Source of the DNA: Phocoena phocoena
Taxonomy: Eukaryota > Chordata > Mammalia > Artiodactyla > Phocoenidae
Length of the DNA stretch: 64,000 bases
Reading direction: 5' to 3'
NCBI RefSeq assembly: GCF_963924675.1
Contig: NC_089230.1
Span: 72,779,223-72,843,222, forward strand
Each line of letters starts with the position of its first letter. Positions within the stretch are counted from its first letter, which is position 1. The notes under the pieces are model-generated. The model was not told the DNA's origin, did not search any database, and saw nothing but the letters and a program-made list of their open reading frames with translations. Shown here one piece after another: positions 61,901 to 64,000 of the stretch. The position numbers and the translations under genes were made by a program.

Positions 61901-64000
61901 AGTGGGTATACTGTGTAGCATTTCCCAAGCATGTTTGACAAATTCTTTTTAATGGCTAGAGGAGCAGTGTTCTAGGGAACACTGGTAGATACTGCAGAAG
62001 GCGGTATTTTAGGATGGGAAATCTAGCAGGTCAGTGGCAGGTTCTTGTTGGTCCCTACCTTCCAGAAATTTCTTCTAGGCAAGGCATATTTATGATGGCT
62101 TCATTCCTTCTGTAAAGGGTTTCTTTGAAAGCTCCAGGATTTTTTTTTTTACCATAATTAACATGGTGTGTTGACAGAAACACATTGGGAATCATTTGTA
62201 CACATCAGCCACTGATAAATTGGACATTTATAAATGGAGGCTGCCTGCATGTTAATGGATCTACTGTATATTATTATAATCTACTATAGATAGTTATACA
62301 CTTGTAGTCTTAAAACATGAAACTACATTTTTAATCTGTTGAAAATGGATCATTGACCACATAACTGGAGCAATTCAGTATTTGAAAACAACTATAAATT
62401 TAAGTCAAAATAAAGGCATTATGGTGCCATCTCCTAATTTTGTTTCTTTAGTTCTTTAAAACAAATCCTTGGTTGTGTCTGAAAATGCTTTTCAGGGATA
62501 GTGAAGATTTAACTTTTATGAACATTTAGTATACCTTTCATGTTAACAGTGTAATTTTGTCTGTAGTAGACTATAAAAGAACATGTAAACTAAAATTGTT
62601 TACATCATCATCATATATTTAATTTTATTGGGCTTAAAGAAGATATCCGTGTTTGCTAGAAACCACTAGTCAGAGACATCATAGTAACATAGTATATAAA
62701 TATTACCTGGACATGAAAGATCGATGTCTTAAATTGCATAATAAAGTTATTTTTGTGTTTTATTTTTCACATCCATTTCCTTCCTAATGATACATAAAAC
62801 ATGCTTCTCAGAGCCCTTATACAATGAGAATCTTGTTACCTTTTGGATCCTCACAGGCCTCAGCAGGATCAAGGCTGTACCACTTGCATGTAACCAACAT
62901 GAAGGGGCGCCAAGAGTCATTGTCTTGTGACCGCCAACAGTGCATGGGCCATAAAAATGCGTTTCAAGCAATTCATGTTGTATAAGGGAGCCTTCTTTGC
63001 AATTTAACTTGGTTCTTTTACGACATTTTTCTTCTCTTTTTATCCCTTTCATTTCTGTTGTTTTAAAACCTGCACCCAAGATGCCTTTGCAGCTTCTCCC
63101 GGGGAGGCCCCTGCAGCATCCGAAGGGGCCGCTGCGCCAGCACCCCCGACCCCTGTAGCCGCGGCGCTTGATGCGTGTTCAGGAAACGGTGGGTTTCCAG
63201 TCCTGAGCCCGTCTGTTGTCGTTCTGTCCTGATGTGAAACTCCTGTAGCTAGGCTTGGCCCTATGTGTTTCTAATTTTGCTTTCTTCTGAGTATAAAGTA
63301 TCACTCATCGTAACGGAATAAAGAATGCGGGCACTTGAAAACATTAAGAAAACGAAGGGCATCCTTATCAAAATTGACAATTTCTCAAGATTGACAATTT
63401 TTGTCAGTGCAAGTATGCTCTCTTAATGTTTTTTTGTTTTTTTGTTTGTTTCCCTGTAATGCTGTATTGTACTCTTTTGTAACACTGAGTTCCAATACGT
63501 TGGCATGTTTTCATGAATTTTCCAAGCTACCAAATTGACCAGATTAAAGTAAGGATTTGAATAACCATCTCTGATCCTAGACTGTAGGCTAATCTGACAA
63601 TACTCTGAAGTGTTTCCATTTCTGAACTTCGTGGTGCCTACTACATTTTCTTTTCTCTTTAGAAAAACATCCTAATGACTGACCCCTGCTAATAGGGTAG
63701 TAGCTCAAAGCAGGCCGCCTAACGCCTAGCTCGCATGTGAATCTGTGCCAGGTGTCTCGTACCTATAGTTTAGACGCCTCTCTGTTGTCTGTTTCCTTAC
63801 TGATGCCGTATGTGTCTCCACTTTCCTTTCCCCAAGACCCCTTTGCCCCATCTGAAGGTAGTGCAGAGGCTGCACCCGAGCTGGACCTCTTTGCAATGAA
63901 GCCACCTGAGACCAGTGTTCCTGTAGTTACCCCTACAGCTAGCACAGCCCCTCCGGTTCCCGCCACCACTCCTTCTCCTGCTCCCGCCGTCGCAGCTGCC
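1623..64000 (+). CDS. SNAP91: SNAP91 (AP180) gene, internal part, coding span of 12 visible segments
   Basis: AP180 is a presynaptic endocytic adaptor. Its ANTH domain binds phosphoinositides, and its long disordered tail binds clathrin and AP-2 through short DLL, DLF and DPF motifs. Coding segments seen: 1623-1734, 9736-9842, 13852-13893, 19501-19571, 21657-21662 (microexon), 25159-25186, 36298-36407, 38846-38964, 56791-56805 (microexon), 56954-57121, 63081-63188 and 63837-64000. They sum to 1050 nt, or 350 codons, with no stop. Every junction has AG/GT borders and a compatible phase. The paralogue PICALM was excluded because the first exon reads [12 protein letters not shown] where PICALM, as I recall it, has KDAIRLFAAYNE. 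The 5' exons and the 3' half of the gene are outside the window. The identification rests on recalled protein sequence, not on a search. Confidence 0.97.
3785..3957 (+). mobile_element. MER5-like hAT-Charlie relic
   Basis: The sequence has the typical MER5 core: a segment close to gtttctaattcagtaggtct, then a phrase like ggtagggcctgagaatttgc, and an end like gggaaccactg. This is a non-autonomous DNA transposon relic shared by placental mammals. Boundaries are approximate. Confidence 0.7.
3990..4564 (-). mobile_element. L1 3' end, 5'-truncated, inverted
   Basis: A T-run followed by aacatctttattggagtata and then the reverse complement of an L1 3' UTR and the last part of ORF2. The piece is flanked by a 12-bp target duplication, ggccagcatttt, at 3978-3989 and 4565-4576. 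The poly(A) end lies at the left, so the element runs on the minus strand. It matches the 3' end of the long L1 at 26468-33814. Confidence 0.9.
5084..5301 (-). mobile_element. CHR-type tRNA-derived SINE (CHR-2-like)
   Basis: On the minus strand it begins with gggcttccctggtggcgcag, the tRNA-like head with A box, followed by a B box (ggttcgtgcc). It ends in a T/G-rich tail seen here as tttgcttgtttgtttgtttt. A 13-bp target duplication, gaggagaattttt, lies at 5070-5082 and 5302-5314. This family is known from cetaceans and hippos, which gives the main clue to the organism. RNA polymerase III can transcribe such SINEs. Confidence 0.9.
8938..9153. repeat. 108-bp tandem duplication, two copies
   Basis: Copies at about 8938-9045 and 9046-9153 share long identical blocks, for example ggaccctttgtttttctgtc at period 108. 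They differ at about six positions, near 5 percent. The unit is not a transposon that I recognise. It lies about 580 bases upstream of the 9736 exon. Confidence 0.92.
9313..9352. repeat. 22-bp direct repeat pair
   Basis: The 18-base string atagattattgctttata occurs at 9313-9330 and again at 9335-9352. It is a small local duplication with no visible function. Confidence 0.85.
9736..9842 (+). CDS. SNAP91: SNAP91 coding exon, ANTH domain ([13 protein letters not shown]...)
   Basis: This 107-nt exon completes a split Glu codon (G|AA) and then reads [20 protein letters not shown], followed by [15 protein letters not shown]. It forms further helices of the ANTH solenoid. The acceptor is tcttctag and the donor is a consensus gtaagt. 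It ends in phase 0. Its residues again match AP180 ([19 protein letters not shown]) and not PICALM, which I recall as YFDMKKNQCKEGLDIYKKF. Confidence 0.96.
12475..12608 (-). mobile_element. Very short L1 3' tail insertion
   Basis: A T-run plus aacatctttattggagtata and about 110 bases of inverted L1 3' UTR. It is flanked by an 11-bp duplication, acgctgcttta, at 12464-12474 and 12609-12619. This is a severely 5'-truncated L1 insertion on the minus strand. Confidence 0.9.
12785..12860 (+). mobile_element. Possible MIR remnant
   Basis: The pattern gacttgggttaaccc, then tctttaagcctcaatttcatc and an atatagaatgag-like stretch resembles the MIR core region. It is degraded and short; other origins are possible. 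Confidence 0.45.
13070..13500 (+). mobile_element. Old L1 3' region
   Basis: It contains phrases typical of the 3' ends of old mammalian L1 (L1M) elements: a ccaagatgtattgttaaatg stretch, then aagaaactctggaaggatac, then a cagtggttctctctg-like piece. It is diverged, with no target duplication left. Confidence 0.55.
13852..13893 (+). CDS. SNAP91: SNAP91 coding exon, 42 nt ([14 protein letters not shown])
   Basis: This short symmetric exon of 14 codons, phase 0 to phase 0, encodes [14 protein letters not shown], near the end of the ANTH fold. The acceptor is ttaatccgcag and the donor is gtaagt. Skipping it would keep the reading frame. The sequence agrees with AP180 (K in GIDKGD, T in DLTQ); PICALM has R and S at these places as I recall it. 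Confidence 0.95.
13894..19500 (+). other. SNAP91: SNAP91 intron, mostly featureless AT-rich sequence
   Basis: A 5.6-kb intron with very high AT content. It has a short ATT run near 14945 and an ATT/ATG-rich stretch near 17900-17945. I recognise no transposon copy, exon or RNA gene in it. Its low repeat content contrasts with the L1-filled introns downstream. Confidence 0.65.
19501..19571 (+). CDS. SNAP91: SNAP91 coding exon ([20 protein letters not shown]...)
   Basis: This 71-nt exon encodes [20 protein letters not shown] and then PGN plus two bases of the next codon. It holds the last ANTH-linked helix and the start of the flexible linker. The acceptor is cttattgtag. The donor, aa|gtacgc, is weaker than the other donors in the gene. 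That would suit the regulated inclusion of the 6-nt microexon lying downstream, though this is inference. It ends in phase 2. Confidence 0.95.
21657..21662 (+). CDS. SNAP91: SNAP91 6-nt microexon (adds N-E-G)
   Basis: The six bases TGAAGG lie between an AG (21655-21656) and a gtgagt donor at 21663. Inserted between the 19501-19571 and 25159-25186 exons, they change PGN-K-SGAPS to PGN-N-E-G-SGAPS in frame. The latter is the form I recall for human and mouse AP180 ([15 protein letters not shown]). The upstream intron has a pyrimidine-rich stretch and a TGC at 21637-21639 followed by cttac, resembling the UGC element near 3' splice sites of SRRM4-dependent neuronal microexons. No ORF-based method would see it. 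The call depends on the exact fit of frame, splice sites and recalled protein. Confidence 0.88.
22870..22930 (+). mobile_element. Possible MIR core
   Basis: The stretch gcgagttatttacctctctg followed by agcctcag resembles the MIR core (acttaacctctctgagcctcag). It is short and diverged. Confidence 0.45.
23076..23123. repeat. 24-bp tandem pair
   Basis: The unit ttttaagatgtttggttaat plus ttat is repeated directly once with one substitution. It is a small slippage-type duplication. Confidence 0.8.
25159..25186 (+). CDS. SNAP91: SNAP91 coding exon, 28 nt (SGAPSPLSK)
   Basis: This 28-nt exon completes the split codon and encodes SGAPSPLSK. That is the start of the Ser/Pro-rich disordered linker after the ANTH domain. 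The acceptor is gccttttag and the donor is gtaagt. It enters in phase 2 and leaves in phase 0. The first residue depends on the upstream splice: Gly if the 6-nt microexon is used, Lys if it is skipped. An old antisense L1 tail begins only about 25 bases downstream. Confidence 0.93.
25212..25790 (-). mobile_element. Old L1 3' fragment, inverted
   Basis: The sequence from gaccattttaacaacttttg through the catc run (25607-25622) to the end phrase gaattgctgaatcatatggt is the reverse complement of an older L1 3' UTR and ORF2 end. It follows the 28-nt SNAP91 exon by about 25 bases. Confidence 0.7.
26650..27180 (+). repeat. Tandem GC-rich monomers in the L1 5' UTR (about 3 copies of 173-181 bp)
   Basis: Three units begin near 26654, 26827 and 27008 with gaggcc followed by a gagatcaggagaggcagg-like stretch. 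Each contains a gaggagcaggagaggagcag-like phrase and a ccccacccactcgg-like phrase and ends in agcctgctgg. The spacing is 173 and 181 bp. Repeated promoter-bearing 5' UTR units are known for mouse L1; a similar role here is inference. The long open frames across this stretch arise from its base composition. Confidence 0.8.
27780..28695 (+). pseudogene. L1 ORF1 remnant (RNA-binding coiled-coil protein), broken
   Basis: The ATG at 27780 opens [20 protein letters not shown] and continues to a stop near 27943 after an apparent one-base insertion in a T-run. A TGA near 28040 is a further break. The segment at 28066-28350 keeps the acidic/lysine-rich middle and the RNA-recognition-type part, including [14 protein letters not shown]1p is normally a trimeric RNA-binding chaperone; this copy cannot make it. 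It sits directly upstream of the ORF2 remnant, as in intact L1. Confidence 0.85.
28700..32489 (+). pseudogene. L1 ORF2 remnant (endonuclease and reverse transcriptase), broken
   Basis: The remnant starts with [20 protein letters not shown]. Endonuclease landmarks are LNVNGLN, QETH and VGDFNTPL. It is then split by frameshifts and stops into pieces such as 28870-29199, 29456-29758, 30794-31186 and 32112-32489. At the reverse-transcriptase active site the usual FADD reads FASG (codons near 30782-30793), so catalysis is lost as well as the frame. The C-terminal part ends in THMYGI before a stop at 32487. The length is almost that of an intact ORF2. In an intact element the protein nicks DNA and primes reverse transcription at the target. 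Confidence 0.9.
32866..33814 (+). mobile_element. Second L1 3' piece joined to the first L1
   Basis: Starting with tgggttgcagacctaaatag, this repeats the final ORF2 region and 3' UTR already seen at about 31884-32855, with several percent divergence. It ends in ccaataaagatctattttaa and a short A-run. It abuts the A-run of the first copy, where L1 itself has an aaaaatgggt string, so the join has microhomology. It shares the outer 15-bp target duplication with the first copy. Confidence 0.88.
34021..34348 (-). mobile_element. CHR-type SINE, long form
   Basis: On the minus strand it opens with gggcttccctggcggcacag and carries a tRNA-like B box (gggttcgggcc). A long tail region follows, containing gcgcacgggcttcagtagttg-type sequence when read on the plus strand. 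It ends at a T-run next to ttatttatctttggctgcac. The target duplication tacaaggcagttttt is perfect over 15 bp at 34006-34020 and 34349-34363, so this is a fairly recent insertion. Confidence 0.9.
34462..34788 (-). mobile_element. CHR-type SINE, long form, older copy
   Basis: It has the same family structure as the SINE just upstream, in the same orientation, but with CpG decay (tgtgttgggtcttcgttgct instead of the G/C-rich form). An imperfect 15-bp target duplication (13 of 15) lies at 34447-34461 and 34789-34803. It is therefore older than its neighbour. Confidence 0.88.
35751..36004 (-). mobile_element. L1 3' tail insertion
   Basis: A T-rich start, then attgaagtgtagttgattta, then a segment with ctgtgctatacagtaggacc and atatagtagtgtgtatctgt. 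This is a common artiodactyl L1 3' UTR, here inverted. The 11-bp target duplication tgtttggcttt lies at 35740-35750 and 36005-36015. It ends about 290 bases before the 36298 exon. Confidence 0.88.
36298..36407 (+). CDS. SNAP91: SNAP91 coding exon with first DLF motif ([14 protein letters not shown]...)
   Basis: This 110-nt exon reads [20 protein letters not shown], then [16 protein letters not shown] plus two bases of a Ser codon. It carries a DLF motif, a type that binds AP-2 or clathrin. The Ser/Thr/Pro-rich context fits AP180's disordered, heavily modified assembly region. The acceptor is ccctttcag and the donor is gttagt. It enters in phase 0 and ends in phase 2. It sits between a sense L1 and CHR SINEs upstream and further repeats downstream. 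Confidence 0.96.
36896..37194 (-). mobile_element. CHR-type SINE with expanded internal repeat
   Basis: On the minus strand it begins with a head ending ccttccctggtggtgcagta, retains the B-box region, and ends in an A/T-rich tail. The middle holds about seven direct repeats of a unit close to gctccttagttgtggc (36950-37095). A short duplication, attgcttt, lies at 36888-36895 and 37197-37204. Confidence 0.82.
37834..37991 (+). mobile_element. MER5-like hAT-Charlie relic
   Basis: The sequence has gtgctccttaaacctgactg at its start, a gggattttgcatttctaaca core, and a ttggaaactacactttgag end. This is the MER5A pattern, diverged and with approximate borders. Confidence 0.7.
38461..38676. mobile_element. 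Short hAT-type element with 13-bp perfect terminal inverted repeats
   Basis: The left end agagttggcaaac (38461-38473) is the exact reverse complement of the right end gtttgccaactct (38664-38676). The interior includes a taaatttttattggaacaaa stretch and a tctggccctttacaaaagtt stretch, known from a widespread mammalian MER1-type (hAT) family. It is 216 bp and has no coding capacity. It lies 170 bases before a SNAP91 exon. Confidence 0.82.
38846..38964 (+). CDS. SNAP91: SNAP91 coding exon with DLL motif and Ala/Pro tract
   Basis: This 119-nt exon reads [18 protein letters not shown], then an Ala-rich and Pro-rich stretch ([12 protein letters not shown]) and [13 protein letters not shown] is a clathrin-binding DLL-type motif. 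It enters in phase 2 and ends in phase 1, with TGG GGG G before the gtgagt donor. The acceptor is ttttcctttcag. The human protein, as I recall it, has STSK where this window encodes SASK. The Ala/Pro tract is the likeliest place for length differences between species. Confidence 0.95.
39990..40735 (+). repeat. Tandem units in the old L1 5' UTR
   Basis: About six diverged units begin with a ccagggacc-like phrase near 40013, 40155, 40272, 40411, 40552 and 40700, giving periods of about 117-148 bp. Each includes a phrase like caggcccactgacc and a gacccagctccagcccc-like segment. They are unrelated in sequence to the monomers of the younger L1 but arranged in the same way. Confidence 0.65.
40850..41700 (+). 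pseudogene. Old L1 ORF1 remnant
   Basis: This A-rich sequence contains ORF1-type segments, such as gggagtcccagaaagagaag (the IGVPERE region) and ttctcagcagaaaccttgca near 41500. The only open pieces are short, for example 41307-41534. It is diverged and not translatable as a whole. Confidence 0.7.
41750..41970. mobile_element. TcMar-Tigger-like MITE inside the old L1
   Basis: The ends acccttgaacaaca (from 41759) and tgttcaagggtcagctgta (41951-41969) are inverted repeats of the kind found in Tigger/MER2-type elements. The interior has a gaactgtgagagtccacttc stretch and a tttttgactgcatgggtggt stretch. The left end is partly degraded. Confidence 0.65.
42420..46600 (+). pseudogene. Old L1 ORF2 remnant
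   Basis: It starts in sequence equivalent to TVNLNGLN and keeps short open pieces: 42585-42815 with an endonuclease-like [15 protein letters not shown], and 44432-44713 with [20 protein letters not shown]. The reverse-transcriptase region near 44340-44380 retains an ADD triplet but has lost the Phe codon before it. It has many stops and frameshifts. An inverted L1 tail splits its C-terminal part. Confidence 0.8.
45647..46390 (-). mobile_element. L1 3' piece inserted into the old L1, opposite orientation
   Basis: A T-run, ggagtataattgctttacaa and an inverted L1 3' UTR, then the reverse complement of the ORF2 end (46033-46251 and 46224-46424 are open on the minus strand). The target copies cagccattatgg (45635-45646) and caaccatcatgg (46391-46402) match at 10 of 12. 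The host L1 resumes directly after. Confidence 0.87.
48854..49000 (+). mobile_element. CHR-1-type SINE, plus strand
   Basis: It starts with gggaattccctggtggtcca, a tRNA-Glu-like head, has a B box near gtgttcagtccctg, and ends in an A-rich tail. The target duplication aagaaattcaagta (14 bp) lies at 48840-48853 and 49001-49014. It is the only CHR SINE of the six with the same orientation as SNAP91. Confidence 0.92.
49934..49976. repeat. (CA)n microsatellite
   Basis: About 21 uninterrupted AC units, followed by a few atatacacac-type imperfect units up to about 49996. It is a likely length-polymorphic marker within the gene. Confidence 0.97.
50085..50204 (-). mobile_element. Short L1 3' tail
   Basis: It contains ttattgaagtataattgaca and a stretch with gtgtacaacatagtgattca, an inverted L1 3' end. 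The duplication tattgctatt lies at 50075-50084 and 50205-50214. Confidence 0.8.
50423..50485. repeat. 42-bp period direct repeat
   Basis: The string cttgcaaatggattgaactc recurs at a 42-base distance (50423 and 50465). It is a small local duplication with no known role. Confidence 0.85.
51175..51286 (-). mobile_element. Short L1 3' tail
   Basis: A T-run, then aacatctttattggagtata and about 90 bases of L1 3' UTR, inverted. No clear target duplication was found. Confidence 0.85.
51627..51995 (-). mobile_element. Old L1 3' UTR fragment
   Basis: It begins with gttttgttgagacataattg and runs through L1MA-like 3' UTR sequence, including ttgcatacatcatgaaatga and a stretch rich in ccttcattcttcccctgcct. 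It borders the longer antisense L1 and may be a duplicate of its 3' end. Confidence 0.7.
53273..53494 (-). mobile_element. CHR-2-like SINE with duplicated head, inside the antisense L1
   Basis: The body matches the SINE at 5084-5301: tttgcggtacgcgggcctct at the tail side, and a cagccgctccgtggcatgtg segment. The head sequence tgcaccaccagggaagccc (53456-53474) is followed immediately by a second copy, tgcgccaccagggaagccc (53475-53493). L1 sequence resumes afterwards with tccatttttaac. Confidence 0.87.
53579..55602 (-). pseudogene. Antisense L1 ORF2 remnant
   Basis: Endonuclease motif VGDFNTPL near 55450. Reverse-transcriptase landmarks are [20 protein letters not shown] and [16 protein letters not shown]. 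The catalytic site reads [12 protein letters not shown] where FADD is expected, so two key positions are changed. It is broken by frameshifts between 54226 and 55414. It is non-functional. Confidence 0.85.
56520..56625 (+). mobile_element. MIR-like remnant
   Basis: It has a ctctcagttttcccatctat core followed by a ggatctctaaggtccattct end, a pattern of MIR-family SINEs. It lies about 170 bases upstream of the 15-nt SNAP91 microexon. Confidence 0.6.
56791..56805 (+). CDS. SNAP91: SNAP91 15-nt microexon encoding D-L-L-G-E
   Basis: Fifteen bases between atag and gtgagt read, with the split codons, G|AC CTC TTG GGA GAG G|AT, giving G-DLLGE-D. The known AP180 protein reads AWGDLLGEDSLAAL here, so this microexon is needed to join the 38846-38964 and 56954-57121 exons into the canonical isoform. 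It is phase 1 to phase 1, so it can be skipped without a frameshift (W-G-D-S-L). It carries its own DLL motif, the type AP180 uses to bind clathrin. A TGC at 56768-56770 and a ctgac branch-point-like sequence lie about 20 bases upstream. Confidence 0.93.
56954..57121 (+). CDS. SNAP91: SNAP91 coding exon with DPF and DLF motifs
   Basis: This 168-nt exon is phase 1 to phase 1. It completes the Asp codon and reads [20 protein letters not shown], then a Thr/Ala/Ser-rich stretch ending TAEVDLFG. It has one DPF (AP-2 alpha-ear type) and one DLF motif. The acceptor is tctggtgcgacatag and the donor is gttagt. The intron to the preceding microexon is only 148 nt. An open frame extends past the donor but has no AP180 similarity, so the exon ends at the splice site. 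Confidence 0.96.
57122..63080 (+). other. SNAP91: SNAP91 intron, one clear MIR
   Basis: A 6.0-kb intron with a MIR at about 61140-61345. A more GC-rich patch at 60655-60840 looks like an old repeat that I cannot name. The remaining stretches, including 57130-60650 and 61350-63080, show nothing recognisable. Open frames here lack splice or family support. Confidence 0.7.
61140..61345 (+). mobile_element. MIR element
   Basis: A good match to the MIR order of phrases: ccgccacttgacagaccttg, then cctatctacaaagtggagat, then aaagttgaaggaattaaatt, then acacagtgactggcacataa. This is an ancient mammalian tRNA-derived SINE. Confidence 0.8.
63081..63188 (+). CDS. SNAP91: SNAP91 coding exon ([16 protein letters not shown]...)
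   Basis: This 108-nt exon is phase 1 to phase 1. It reads [20 protein letters not shown] and then [16 protein letters not shown] plus one base. It is an Ala/Pro-rich disordered segment; its first codon completes the DLFGDAF sequence begun in the previous exon. The acceptor is tgcacccaag after a good pyrimidine tract, and the donor is gtgggt. Its GC content is far above that of the flanking intron. Confidence 0.95.
63189..63836 (+). other. SNAP91: SNAP91 short intron
   Basis: A 648-nt intron between two phase-1 exons. No repeat element is recognised. There is a direct repeat of attgacaattt near 63373-63405 and a T-rich stretch near 63425-63450. Confidence 0.75.
63837..64000 (+). CDS. SNAP91: SNAP91 coding exon, cut by window end ([19 protein letters not shown]...)
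   Basis: The exon starts after ctttccccaag and completes an Asp codon to give [20 protein letters not shown], then [20 protein letters not shown] and a Pro/Ala-rich run. It contains a DPF and a DLF motif. At least 164 nt are present; in AP180 the Ala/Thr-rich sequence continues, so the exon runs past base 64000. A weak open frame on the opposite strand here is only its shadow. Confidence 0.95.

Overview
The window is vertebrate nuclear DNA from a placental mammal, very probably a cetacean. It has spliced exons in long AT-rich introns. It contains MIR, MER5-type and Tigger-type fossils shared across placental mammals, young L1 copies, and tRNA-derived SINEs of the CHR type known from whales, dolphins and hippos. 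No bacterial, viral, tRNA, rRNA or CRISPR feature was found.

One protein-coding gene accounts for all the real coding sequence: SNAP91 (AP180, the neuronal clathrin assembly protein), on the + strand. Twelve coding segments are visible, two of them microexons of 6 and 15 nt. Together they give 350 consecutive in-frame codons with matching splice phases. They run from the second half of the N-terminal ANTH domain (about residue 183 of the human protein, counted from memory) into the long disordered clathrin/AP-2-binding region. The first exons and the 3' half lie outside the window, and the last exon is cut by the window edge. Exon residues match AP180 and differ from the paralogue PICALM at diagnostic positions.

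Layout: 1-1622 upstream intron; 1623-19571 four ANTH-region exons; 21657-21662 a 6-nt microexon; 25159-25186 a 28-nt exon; 36298-38964 two exons carrying the first DLF and DLL motifs; 38965-56790 a 17.8-kb intron made mostly of L1; 56791-64000 a 15-nt microexon followed by three longer exons with DPF and DLF motifs.

The introns hold most of the other structure. There is a near-full-length sense L1 at 26468-33814, bounded by a perfect 15-bp target-site duplication and carrying a second L1 3' end inside that duplication. An older sense L1 lies at about 39690-47120, itself hit by a Tigger-like element and an inverted L1 tail. An antisense L1 lies at about 52010-55760. Six CHR SINEs, several solo L1 tails, MER5, MIR and hAT relics, a 108-bp tandem duplication and a CA microsatellite complete the picture. 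All L1 reading frames are broken.

The most interesting points are the two microexons, one of which encodes a clathrin-binding DLL motif. Next is the run of phase-1 junctions that each split an Asp codon, and then the inverted L1 and SINE copies flanking two SNAP91 exons.
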